Positions 43,907-52,561 of a DNA stretch of 60,707 bases are shown here, in pieces. Each line of letters opens with the position of its first letter. Positions within the stretch are counted from its first letter, which is position 1. The notes beneath the pieces were generated by a model. It searched no databases, was not told the DNA's origin, and saw only the letters and a list, made by a program, of their open reading frames with translations. Position numbers and translations under genes: made by a program. The DNA is taken from NCBI GenBank assembly GCA_015478725.1, contig JADMIG010000016.1:1-60707 (forward strand), in the 5' to 3' direction. This stretch comes from Chloroflexota bacterium. Its GTDB lineage: Bacteria > Chloroflexota > Limnocylindria > Limnocylindrales > CSP1-4.

Positions 43907-45577
43907 GTGGACGCCCGAGGCTACCTCCGAGTCCTCCGCAACTGGGCGTGGGTCCTCATCGCGAGCGTCCTCCTCAGCGGCGGCGCCGCCTACCTCGTGA
44001 GCAGCGCGCTGCCGAAGGCATACCAGAGCACGGCCACTCTCATCGTGGGCCAGTCGCTCCAGTCCACGAACCCGGACATCAACCAGCTCCTCGCGAGCCA
44101 GCGTCTGTCCCAGACGTATGCCAGCCTCGCCACCACGACTTCGCTCCTCGCCCGGGTGGTGGACAAGGCGGGCCTCAACGAGCCTACGGTCGTCCTCCGC
44201 AAGAACGTCAGCGTGACCGCCGCCACGGACAGCACCCTCATCACGATCACGGTGACGGACGGTGACCCGCAGCGGGCCGCGACGATCGCGAACGCCCTGG
44301 CCGGCGAGCTCATCGCCGCATCGCCGGCGATCGCCGGACGCGACGCGAGCGTCCAGAGCTTCATCGACTCGGACCTCAAGGCTACCGCGCAGCAGATTAC
44401 GGATACCCAGACCACACTCCAGCGCCTCCTTGGTCTGCCCAGCCCGACGACGGACCAGCAGAACCAGATCCAGACCCTCCAGGGGCGCCTCGTCAGCCTC
44501 CGCCAGACGTACGCCACCCTCCTTGGATCGAGCTCCAACAGCGGGGCGAATCTCCTCACCGTCGTGGATCCGGCGATTCCGGCGACCCAGCCCTCCAGCC
44601 CGCGGGTCCTCCTCAACGCGATCCTCACGGCGCTCGTCGGGCTCATCCTCGCGATCGGGATCGCCTTCCTCCTCGACTACCTCGACGACACGGTGAAGTC
44701 CGGCGATGACGTGGAGGGCCTGCTCGGCGTGCCCACCCTCGGCGCGATCATCCGGATGAAGGGCGACGGGGATCGGAGCGAGATCTACCATCTCGCCGCC
44801 CTCCTCTACCCGCGCTCACCGGCCGCGGAGGCGTATCGGACGCTCCGGACGAACGTGGAGTTCGCCTCCGTGGACGCGCCGGTCCGGACCCTCCTCGTCA
44901 CCTCGTCCATCCCGGGCGAGGGCAAGACCACGACCGCCGCCAATCTTGCCGTCGTCTTCGCCCAGGCGGGGCGGCGGACCCTCCTCCTCGATGCGGACCT
45001 TCGCAAGCCCGGAGCCCACCAGATCTTCGATCTGCCGAACGCCCAGGGGCTCACGAGCCTCCTCCGCTCCGATGAGGTGGACGTGGCCGCAGTCGCCCAG
45101 ACGACCGAGCAGGAGAACCTCACCGTCATCACCACCGGACCCCTGCCGCCGAACCCGGCAGAGCTCCTCGGATCCCAGCGGATGCGGGTGATCCTCGATC
45201 GTCTCAGCGCGGTGGCGGAGCTCGTCATCATCGACAGTCCGCCGCTCCGGGCCGTCACGGACGCGGCGATCCTCGCCTCCATCACGGACGGGACCATCTT
45301 CGTCATCGACGCCGGGCGAACCCGCCGTGGCGCCGCGGCGAGCGGTCGGGAGGCACTGGCCAAGGTGGGCGCCCGGGTCCTCGGGGTCACCCTCAATCGC
45401 CTCTCCGAGAAGGCGTCCGGCGACTATTACTACTACGACTACTACGGTGGCTACGGCGCCGACAGAGCCGCGAAGGACGGTCGGAACGGCAAGGGCAAGG
45501 GCCGGGACCGTGGCAAGGGACGCGGGAACGTTCCGCCGGTGCCGCCCTCGGTCCCGGCGGGCGTCAAACGGGAGTGA
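43907..45577 (+). CDS. polysaccharide co-polymerase / BY-type tyrosine kinase
   Basis: A 556-residue fusion of a Wzz-like chain-length domain and a cytoplasmic bacterial tyrosine kinase. Two spans (about 14-33 and 244-262) bracket an extracytoplasmic helical part. The kinase has Walker A SSIPGEGKTTTAANLA, Walker A' LLLDADLRKP and Walker B ELVIIDSPP. A C-terminal tyrosine cluster (DYYYYDYYGGYG) is the autophosphorylation site, and a basic tail follows. It controls assembly and export of the polysaccharide made by the genes downstream. Start GTG 43907 gives the usual DARGYLRVLRNWAW N-terminus. Confidence 0.93.
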   Translation: MDARGYLRVLRNWAWVLIASVLLSGGAAYLVSSALPKAYQSTATLIVGQSLQSTNPDINQLLASQRLSQTYASLATTTSLLARVVDKAGLNEPTVVLRKNVSVTAATDSTLITITVTDGDPQRAATIANALAGELIAASPAIAGRDASVQSFIDSDLKATAQQITDTQTTLQRLLGLPSPTTDQQNQIQTLQGRLVSLRQTYATLLGSSSNSGANLLTVVDPAIPATQPSSPRVLLNAILTALVGLILAIGIAFLLDYLDDTVKSGDDVEGLLGVPTLGAIIRMKGDGDRSEIYHLAALLYPRSPAAEAYRTLRTNVEFASVDAPVRTLLVTSSIPGEGKTTTAANLAVVFAQAGRRTLLLDADLRKPGAHQIFDLPNAQGLTSLLRSDEVDVAAVAQTTEQENLTVITTGPLPPNPAELLGSQRMRVILDRLSAVAELVIIDSPPLRAVTDAAILASITDGTIFVIDAGRTRRGAAASGREALAKVGARVLGVTLNRLSEKASGDYYYYDYYGGYGADRAAKDGRNGKGKGRDRGKGRGNVPPVPPSVPAGVKRE

Positions 45578-46821
45578 GCGGCGAGGGGGGTCAGCGGAGG
45601 CCGACACGGGTGCTCATCATCGGGATCAACTACCGACCGGAGCTCACGTCGGTTGGCCCGTACACCGCGGGGCTCGCCGAGCAGCTTGCCGCGCGGGGCG
45701 ACGAGGTCACCGTGCTGACCGGACTGCCGAACTATCCGGCCTGGCGGATCGCAGCAGGCACGCCGCGCGCACTCCTTCGGCGCGAGACGATCCGTGGTGT
45801 CACGGTCATCCGCGCGGCGCACTACGTCCCGGCGACCCAGTCGGCGATCAGGCGGGCGCTCTACGAGGGGACGTTCGGGCTCACCGGGCTCCTCGCGAGC
45901 CTCCGCCTGCCGCGCCCGGATGCGATCCTCGGCGTCGTCCCGAGCCTCTCCGGCGGAGTCCTTGCCCGAGCGGTCGGCGAGGTCCTGCATGTTCGGTACG
46001 GCCTCCTCTTCCAGGATCTTATGGGCCGGGCCGCCGCGCAGTCGGGGATCCCCGGCGGCGGGTCCGTCACCCGGATCACCAGCACGCTCGAGACGTGGGC
46101 CGCCGGCCGCGCCACCGCGATCGGCGTGGTTTCCGAGGCATTCCGGCCGACCCTCGCGGACATGGGCGTGGACCCGAGCCGCGTCCGCAGCGTGCCGAAC
46201 TGGGCGCGCCTCGCCGAGCCGACCCTCTCGACGGATGAGACCCGTCGGCGCTTCGGTTGGACTGACGGTCGGCAGGTGGTGCTTCACGCCGGAAACATGG
46301 GCAACAAACAGGGCCTGGAGCAGGTGGTCGCCGCTGCCCGGTTGGCAGCCGAACGTGGTGAGCCTGTGCGGTTCGTCCTCGCCGGCGGTGGCAACCAGGA
46401 GGAGGCGCTCCGCGCGATGGGCGCGCACCTGTCGACGCTGGAGTTCCTCGGGGTCCAGCCGGAGGGGCTCCACGCCAGCCTGCTGGCGGCTGCCGATGTG
46501 CTCCTGCTCTCCGAACGGCCGACCCAACTGGACATGTCATTCCCTTCGAAGCTCACGAGCTACCTCGCGGCGGGCCGGCCGATTGTGGCTGCCGTCCCGC
46601 CGGGTGGTGCCTCTGCCTGCGAGATGGAGCGCTCCCTGGCCGGACTCCTCATCCCGGCCGGCGAGCCAGAGTCGCTGCTCGCGGCCCTCGCTCGCCTCCG
46701 CTCGGAACCCGTCCTCGCGGCCGAACTCGCGGCTGCGGGCCCCGCCTATGCGGCCGTCCACCTCTCTGCGGCGGCCGGTCTGGCCCGAGCCGTCGCCCTC
46801 GTCGACGAGATCGCGGCGTGA
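45574..46821 (+). CDS. GT4 glycosyltransferase (WcaI-like)
   Basis: A 415-residue GT-B glycosyltransferase. The N-terminal domain (RVLIIGINYRPELTSVGPYTAGLAEQLAARG region) resembles WcaI of colanic acid synthesis. The C-terminal donor-binding domain has LHAGNMGNKQGLEQ and an E-rich loop (FPSKLTSYLAAGRPIVAAVP). Start GTG overlaps the kinase stop. Its own stop overlaps what was the start of a GDP-mannose dehydratase gene, now a relic. Confidence 0.9.
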   Translation: MSGEGGQRRPTRVLIIGINYRPELTSVGPYTAGLAEQLAARGDEVTVLTGLPNYPAWRIAAGTPRALLRRETIRGVTVIRAAHYVPATQSAIRRALYEGTFGLTGLLASLRLPRPDAILGVVPSLSGGVLARAVGEVLHVRYGLLFQDLMGRAAAQSGIPGGGSVTRITSTLETWAAGRATAIGVVSEAFRPTLADMGVDPSRVRSVPNWARLAEPTLSTDETRRRFGWTDGRQVVLHAGNMGNKQGLEQVVAAARLAAERGEPVRFVLAGGGNQEEALRAMGAHLSTLEFLGVQPEGLHASLLAAADVLLLSERPTQLDMSFPSKLTSYLAAGRPIVAAVPPGGASACEMERSLAGLLIPAGEPESLLAALARLRSEPVLAAELAAAGPAYAAVHLSAAAGLARAVALVDEIAA

Positions 46822-46990
46822 CGGAACCGCCGAAGCGCGCCCTCATGACCGACACCACCGGCCAGGACAGCCTCGTACCTCCCCGAGCTCCTGCTAGAGA
46901 GGGGCGCCGAGGTCCGCTGGCTCATTCGCCCCTCCAGCTCGTTCAATGACCCGGCCAGATCGACCACCTCTAACGTGATCCCCATGAGAC
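46818..46990 (+). pseudogene. gmd: remnant of GDP-mannose 4,6-dehydratase N-terminus
   Basis: Frame by frame these bases read as the start of Gmd: PPKRALMTDTTGQDS from the GTG that overlaps the preceding gene, then after a frameshift YLPELLLERGAEVRWLIRPS, then after another shift GQIDHL, a TAA stop at 46971-46973 where a tyrosine codon is expected, and RDPHE. The intact enzyme converts GDP-mannose to GDP-4-keto-6-deoxymannose. Only the first 55 or so codons survive; the NAD-binding glycine motif is also changed (G to D). Confidence 0.82.
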
Positions 46991-47559
46991 AGAGAAGAGG
47001 CTCTGCCGGAGGAGACGAACGCACCATTTGGGCTCGCGAAGAAGACGCTCCTCGTCCCAATCGCAGGCGTGTCGGGAGCAATACGGGCTCTATGCCATCT
47101 ACCTCGTGCCGGTCAACCTCTACGGCCCCGGGGGACAACTTCGACCCGAGGAGTTCCCACGTGATCCCGGCGCTCATCAGGAAGTGTGTCGACGCGCGCC
47201 AAGCCGGCGCGGACCACATCGAGGTCTGGGGCACGGGCAGCGCCTCGCGGGAGTTCCTGTACGTGGATGACGCGGCGGAGGGCATCGTCCTCGCCGCCGA
47301 ACGCCACGACGACGATCCGGTCAACCTCGACGTGGGATGGGAGATCACGATCCGCCAACTCGTCGAGCTGATTGTGGAGGTCACTGGATTCGCGGGCGAA
47401 GTCCACTGGGACGCGAGCGAACCCGACGGCCAGCCGCGACGAGCACTGGATACCACCCGCGCCCACGACCGGTGCGGGTTCATGGCCCGGATGCCGTGGC
47501 AGGACAGACACCGAGCGACGATCGCCTGGAACGAGTCAAGACGCGGAGCTGACTCGTGA
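46991..47559 (+). pseudogene. remnant of NAD-dependent epimerase/GDP-fucose-synthase-like gene
   Basis: The 3' two thirds of a short-chain sugar epimerase remain in three frames. First EEALPEETNAPFGLAKKTLL, with the Tyr of the YxxxK motif replaced by Phe. A frameshift near 47066 gives REQYGLYAIYLVPVNLYGPG. A one-base insertion in the G5 run near 47130 returns to DNFDPRSSHVIPALIRKC and then an intact frame to the stop (VWGTGSASREFLYVDDAAEG). The 5' third is gone, and what remains abuts the gmd relic. The final TGA overlaps the flippase start, so the ancestral coupling is preserved. Confidence 0.82.
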
Positions 47560-48983
47560 CAGATGTGGCTCCGGTTCCACACGTAGATCCGGCGGCTCAT
47601 GGCCCGCGCACCAGCGGTGCGGCCGGACGCATCGCGCGCGGCCTCGCAGCGAACCTCGCCGGCAATGCGGTCACGCTGCTCATCCAGCTCGTCAGCGTGC
47701 CGATATTCCTTGCCGCGTGGGGTGTAACGACCTACGGCGAATGGCTTGTCCTAGGTGCAGTCCCGACGTATGTGGCGCTGAGCGATCTGAGCTTTTCGTC
47801 CGTCGCAGGAAACTCGATGGTCATGCTCGAGGCACAGAGCAGACGCGACGAGGCGACTGCCCTCGGTCGTCGCCTCTGGTCGATCGTGACGTTGATGACT
47901 GGAACCGCGGTGCTGGCCGCGATCGCGATCGCCTACGTGTTTGGCGGGGTCTTTGGCACGGGAGCCGCGATCCCAGCACCAGAGGCACGCGTCGTCCTTG
48001 CGGCGCTGTTCCTGCAGGTCGCTGTCGGCAACCAATACGGCGTGCTGGACGCGTGGTACCGGGCCGGTGGGCGTTATCCCCTGGGAGCGACCATGCGCCA
48101 ACTCGGGCGCCTCCTCGAGTTCGGCGCGCTGATAGGGGCGGTGTTCGCAGGAGGCGGACCAGGGACTGCAGCCATCGCGTTCCTGATCGGTAGCCTCGTT
48201 GGTTTTGGAGTGTCCTGGATCGTCCTTCACCGGGCCGTACCGTGGTCCACCTTCCGGCCGGAGCGCCCACACCGTCAGACGTTCCGCGAACTGTTCGTGC
48301 CCGGACTCGCGTACATGGCATTCCCGATCGGCAACGCGTTGTCGCTGCAGGGGTTCACGATCGTCATCGGAGGCGTCCTTGGCGCAGCGGCCCTCGTGGT
48401 GTTCTCAACCACCCGGACAGCCACACGCGCCGCCTTACAGGTGATGGGCTCATTTGGCTTCTCGATCTGGCCAGAACTGTCCCGATCCGTGGGCGGCGGA
48501 GATATCGGCGAGGCGCGGACGATTGTGCGGCGCGCCGCACAGGCCTCACTCGCGGTCTCCATGCTGCTCGTTGCCGTCCTAGGAATGCTGGGGCCAACAC
48601 TGATTCGATCATGGACCCACGGGATGGTCGATCCGCCGGTCGTGCTCTTGTACCTCCTCCTGCTCGTGATGGTTGTGAACTCCCTCTGGTCCACGCTTTC
48701 GGTGGTACTGGCATCCTCGAACCAACACATCCGGCTTGCGATCGTCTACGTCTGCGGTGCCCTTGCCGCTCTGGCCGCGTCGATTCCACTGACCTCGGCC
48801 TTTGGGTTGGCTGGTGCAGCTCTGGCGTTGCTGATGATTGAGATCGCCATGCTGGCCTATACCGTGCCCGCGTCGCTGCGTCTCATTGGAGAGCCTCCCG
48901 TCAGCTTCCTGCGCTTCGTCTTGGACGTTCCCGAGACCGTGCGCGCGTGTAAGCGTTGGTGGTCCGATCGAGCGGTTCGGTGA
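47556..48983 (+). CDS. Wzx-like oligosaccharide flippase
   Basis: A 475-residue membrane protein with about 12-14 hydrophobic spans, in the MATE/Wzx (polysaccharide biosynthesis protein) fold. Features include ARGLAANLAGNAVTLLIQLV at the start and the long central loops of charged residues. It moves lipid-linked repeat units across the membrane for polymerisation. GTG start overlaps the epimerase relic's stop. Codon use includes more A/T-ending codons than the genes to its left, marking the start of a different composition block. Confidence 0.87.
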   Translation: MTDVAPVPHVDPAAHGPRTSGAAGRIARGLAANLAGNAVTLLIQLVSVPIFLAAWGVTTYGEWLVLGAVPTYVALSDLSFSSVAGNSMVMLEAQSRRDEATALGRRLWSIVTLMTGTAVLAAIAIAYVFGGVFGTGAAIPAPEARVVLAALFLQVAVGNQYGVLDAWYRAGGRYPLGATMRQLGRLLEFGALIGAVFAGGGPGTAAIAFLIGSLVGFGVSWIVLHRAVPWSTFRPERPHRQTFRELFVPGLAYMAFPIGNALSLQGFTIVIGGVLGAAALVVFSTTRTATRAALQVMGSFGFSIWPELSRSVGGGDIGEARTIVRRAAQASLAVSMLLVAVLGMLGPTLIRSWTHGMVDPPVVLLYLLLLVMVVNSLWSTLSVVLASSNQHIRLAIVYVCGALAALAASIPLTSAFGLAGAALALLMIEIAMLAYTVPASLRLIGEPPVSFLRFVLDVPETVRACKRWWSDRAVR

Positions 48984-49287
48984 GAGACACCCCGCGGCGG
49001 CCATGGCGCACCGAGGAGCGGATAGAGGGCCCGACATCAGCGCGATCGCAGCGCCGCTCTTCGTCCAATGAACCCGTCACGACTCGGCCTCGTTCGAACC
49101 GCGACACATGACGGGAGCTGCGCGGTCCGCCCCCTTGCGTACAGCGCTCAGTGCCCAACATTTCCTGCGGTAAGGTCCCGCGAGCAACGCTCGCTACCGC
49201 CGAAAAGGGCCCTGCGGGCCAAGACTTGGTCGCGACGGCCCAGCCAGGCTCGACAACGAAGCTACATTCTGGCGATCTCCGCCACAA
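48984..49287. other. spacer between convergent flippase and RmlD-like genes
   Basis: No gene is seen in 304 bases. A GGCCC-TGC-GGGCC hairpin (49208-49220) is the only candidate terminator and has no T-run. Confidence 0.5.
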
Positions 49288-50085
49288 TCATGGACCGCCT
49301 CGTTCCCATCGACGGAGTGCCGCGAGCTGCTGCGTAATCCGGCCACGTTCGATTGTAGGCACCAGCACACGATTGACGGGTCGCCCACTAGTCACGGGCA
49401 GGACGCGAACTGGAGATCCGAAGATACGCGCTGCCGCATCGAGAAGCTCGAACTTGCTGATCGGTTGCCGCGATGTGAGATGGACGATCCCCGGCGCCTG
49501 TGACCTACGTCGCTCGATCATTTCCGCGCAGACTCGTGCCCACTCGACAGTCGTAACGCCGTTCCAGAAGTGGTCTGTGTATCCGGGTACGTCGCTGCGC
49601 TGCTCTAGGAGCCAGCGGAGCAGGCCTCCCCCAGCACCAACAATCGAAGTCCTGATGACCACGGTGTGCGCAAGGTGAATCACAAGCTCACCGAGGTGCT
49701 TGGACAGTCCGTATGTGTCCGTCGCGTCCGGCCTGTCATCGACACTGTACCGGCCACGCTCCCCGCTGAAGACCCCGTCCGTGCTTGCATGGATGAACAG
49801 CCGTCCTTCGCCGAGACGAGCTCCCAACTGCAGCGGCAGCAAGGCATTGGACACGAGCATCTCGGCCTCGGTCGCCGCATTCGACGAGAGTACCCCTGCA
49901 CAGTTCACGATGACTTCGGCATCACTTCGCTCGACCTGCTCGATGAGCGGGTCTGTAGCACCCCCGGTGAACCGAAGGTCGGTCGTCAGGACCCTATGAC
50001 CTAGTTCGTCGAGGTACCGGCGGACCGCTGTGCCGAGCATCCCTCGGTGGCCGACAACGAAGACCGCGACGCCCATTGGGTTCAT
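49288..50085 (-). CDS. RmlD-like nucleotide-sugar reductase
   Basis: A 265-residue short-chain dehydrogenase resembling dTDP-4-dehydrorhamnose reductase. FVVGHRGMLGTAVRRYL is the NAD(P)-binding glycine motif, STDGVFSGERG and YGLSKHLGE carry the catalytic Ser/Thr and the YxxxK pair. The RmlA-C enzymes are absent from the window, so it may reduce a different 4-keto sugar, possibly the product of the CapE-like enzyme in the same operon. It overlaps the methyltransferase stop by four bases (ATGA). Confidence 0.85.
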   Translation of the reverse strand: MNPMGVAVFVVGHRGMLGTAVRRYLDELGHRVLTTDLRFTGGATDPLIEQVERSDAEVIVNCAGVLSSNAATEAEMLVSNALLPLQLGARLGEGRLFIHASTDGVFSGERGRYSVDDRPDATDTYGLSKHLGELVIHLAHTVVIRTSIVGAGGGLLRWLLEQRSDVPGYTDHFWNGVTTVEWARVCAEMIERRRSQAPGIVHLTSRQPISKFELLDAAARIFGSPVRVLPVTSGRPVNRVLVPTIERGRITQQLAALRRWERGGP

Positions 50086-51317
50086 GGCTCCAGATCGAAC
50101 GTCTGGAGCCAGGTTCCACGAAAGCCGGGGTGCTTGGCCTTTATGTCACGGCTGTAGTTCCATGCGGTGACGAGACACACGTCCGGCGAGTCGCTCTCCA
50201 GCGTCCCCGACGGGTAGATCGGCACGGCTACGCACGGCAACCAGCGTCCGACGCGAAGCGGTGAGTCGTCAAGCACATAGTCGAAGTGGAGTTCCGGCAT
50301 CTGGTTCATCCAGACGTTTGCCCGTCCCGACGCTCCGTACGCCACCACGCGTCGACCGTCGCATCCGGCGGCAGCCACGGCTGAGTACAGCTGCGACTCC
50401 CGGCGACGCAGGTAGCTGTTGACCAGCGGTCGGAAGGGCTGCGGATCCAGAGCGCTCGATCGGGTGATGGGACTCGATCGGTTGACACTCCTGAACCCGC
50501 AGCGAAGCAGGCCTCCATGCAGGGGCAACCGCTGGCTGAACGTGGCCTCGAAGCCCACCTCAGTCACGCACGCTCGGAGTGATCGCTCGGACCATTCCAC
50601 CTTGTGCTCATGGTAGATCGTGTCCCACTGTCCGCCCTCCAGTGTCGCGGACAGATCGTGGACTTCCAAGATCAACTCCCCGCCCGGTCGAAGGAGCACA
50701 TGGGCGGCCTCAATGGCCCCACATAGATCGGTGAAGTGGGCCATCGCATTCGAAGACGTGACTAGATCGACCTTCCCGCGGTCGGGGTGCCTCGTCGCCA
50801 GCTCCAGTGTGAAGGGCACGTTGAGGAGCTCATAGTCTCCGGACCTATGTTCACGGGCCACGTCACTTGGGTCGATACCGACCCGATGCCACGCCTTGGG
50901 CAGACGGGAGAGAAGGATCCCATCGTTCGCGCCGATTTCGATGATGTGTACGCCGAGGGGTCCGAAGCGCTTGATGAGAAACGTCGCGTATTCCTCGAAG
51001 TGGCGGACCAGCCCCGGGACGGTCGAGCTGCCGTACCGATACTGAGCGTAGAGGACATCATCGGGAACGTCTTCCAGGACCTGAACTAGCTCGCACCACT
51101 GGCATTGCACCCAGGTCAATGGAAACCGTGGTGCGGTGGCTGCTTCGATCTCCATGTCACAGAATTGGCCCGCAAGGGGCATCGGATCCATCCGAAGCAA
51201 CGTGAACCACTCGTCTTGAGGCCGACCGCATCCCCGGCACCGGGAGACGAGTCCGTATTGACCGACGTGGGATAGCCGATCCTCGGCATCGGCGCGCGGG
51301 TGATCAGATGTAGACAT
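50082..51317 (-). CDS. sugar C-methyltransferase (SAM-dependent)
   Basis: A 411-residue three-part methyltransferase like those that methylate carbon of deoxysugars (TylC3/NovU type). N-terminal zinc-binding domain (CRGCGRPQDEW and CQWCELVQ cysteine pairs), SAM-binding core (HIIEIGANDGILLSRL; NAMAHFTDL), and a C-terminal domain (VVAYGASGRANVWMNQ; DDSPLRVGRWLP). ATG at 51317 overlaps the end of the upstream dehydratase gene by 14 bases. Its linkage suggests a branched-chain sugar in the exported glycan. Confidence 0.88.
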   Translation of the reverse strand: MSTSDHPRADAEDRLSHVGQYGLVSRCRGCGRPQDEWFTLLRMDPMPLAGQFCDMEIEAATAPRFPLTWVQCQWCELVQVLEDVPDDVLYAQYRYGSSTVPGLVRHFEEYATFLIKRFGPLGVHIIEIGANDGILLSRLPKAWHRVGIDPSDVAREHRSGDYELLNVPFTLELATRHPDRGKVDLVTSSNAMAHFTDLCGAIEAAHVLLRPGGELILEVHDLSATLEGGQWDTIYHEHKVEWSERSLRACVTEVGFEATFSQRLPLHGGLLRCGFRSVNRSSPITRSSALDPQPFRPLVNSYLRRRESQLYSAVAAAGCDGRRVVAYGASGRANVWMNQMPELHFDYVLDDSPLRVGRWLPCVAVPIYPSGTLESDSPDVCLVTAWNYSRDIKAKHPGFRGTWLQTFDLEP

Positions 51318-52290
51318 CGTCATCCCCGGCGGCATCCAGCAATGCGGCCAAGGCACCATAGTCCGTGACCCTCTCGGTGTTCTCAGACGTGTACTCGTAA
51401 CCCTGCTGCCGAGAGACCACGTTCGCGGGTCGGCGGTACTGGGGATGGATCGTGAAGTACGCGTCGTCCTCAGTCGCGTTTTCGATTTCGTACTCGTTGA
51501 CGAGGATCTCGTGGATTTTTTCTCCTGGCCGGATACCCACGATCTGGATGGGGTGTTCGTCGCGCATCGGGCTGTACTTCCTGACCATCGCCCTGGCCAG
51601 GTCCAGCACAGTGCAAGCGGGCGCCTTCCGAACGAAGACCTCACCGCCCAGGGCGGAAGCAAGCGCATGAACCACGAGCTCGACGGACTGGTCGAGCGTT
51701 AGTAGGAATCGCGTCATCTCTGGCACAGTCACTCCGAGGGGCTCTCCGCGTCGGATCAACTGGCGGAACAGCGGGATCACGCTGCCGCGGCTGTTCATCA
51801 CATTGCCATACCGCACGCAGCAGAAGACGGTGTCGGTCGGAAGGAAGTTCTGCGCTGCGACGATCTTCTCCATCATCGCCTTGCTGATCCCCATGGCGTT
51901 GATGGGCTTGACAGCCTTGTCCGTGCTCAGTGCAACAACGCGGCGTACACGGGCGGCACTTGCCGCTTCGCAGACATTCAGTGATCCCACCGAGTTTGTC
52001 ATCATGGCCTCTCCCGGGTACTGCTCGCAGGCCGGGACTTGCTTTAGAGCCGCCGCGTGGAACACGAAGTCGACACCTTGCATGGACACATTGAGCCGAC
52101 GGAGGTCACGCACATCCCCAATGATGTAGCGAAGCTCCGGCAGCGCCCGCTGCATTTCCCACTGTTTCTTCTCGTCGCGGGAGTAGATCCTGATCTCGGC
52201 GACTCCCTGCCCGAGGAGGAAGCGCGCGACACGGTTTCCGAAGGACCCGGTGCCGCCGGTAATCATGACTGTCGCACCTACCAGACTCAC
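51304..52290 (-). CDS. CapE-like UDP-N-acetylglucosamine 4,6-dehydratase
   Basis: A 328-residue SDR of the FlaA1/CapE group (polysaccharide biosynthesis family 2). TGGTGSFGNRVARFL binds NAD, and STDKAVKPINAMGISKAMME carries the active-site region with Met in place of Tyr (MxxxK), the CapE hallmark. CapE removes water and inverts C5 of UDP-GlcNAc. It is the first gene of the leftward three-gene operon. The other CapF and CapG steps are not seen here, so the final sugar differs or they are elsewhere. Confidence 0.88.
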   Translation of the reverse strand: MSLVGATVMITGGTGSFGNRVARFLLGQGVAEIRIYSRDEKKQWEMQRALPELRYIIGDVRDLRRLNVSMQGVDFVFHAAALKQVPACEQYPGEAMMTNSVGSLNVCEAASAARVRRVVALSTDKAVKPINAMGISKAMMEKIVAAQNFLPTDTVFCCVRYGNVMNSRGSVIPLFRQLIRRGEPLGVTVPEMTRFLLTLDQSVELVVHALASALGGEVFVRKAPACTVLDLARAMVRKYSPMRDEHPIQIVGIRPGEKIHEILVNEYEIENATEDDAYFTIHPQYRRPANVVSRQQGYEYTSENTERVTDYGALAALLDAAGDDDVYI

Positions 52291-52493
52291 CCGATATCCC
52301 TCCGCGCCGACGGGTCGACGCCCACCATTGACCAGGCCGTGCAGACTGGCTTCGCGCCCAGGCAGCGCGGCCTTAAGCGCGGGCGCCGAGCTTGGGCGGC
52401 CGGGTTACATGGCGGATCTGAGACAGCCCATTCCGATGCTCGGGAGTTCTCGTGGGACGCGCGCAAGTGGCGTGATCCGAGCGACCGTGTGCT

Positions 52494-52508
52494 CCATAGC
52501 TATTATGG
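52494..52508. promoter_or_regulatory. dyad with -10-like TATTAT between divergent genes
   Basis: CCATA and TATGG arms flank GCTAT, and TATTAT (52501-52506) is a possible -10 for the glycosyltransferase that starts at 52562. The 271-base spacer holds no gene, and promoters for both directions should be here. Confidence 0.3.
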
Positions 52509-52561
52509 CCGAGAGCGTCCGCCGCCCACAATGGTGCCACGGGAACGCTGAGGCCCTCTTG

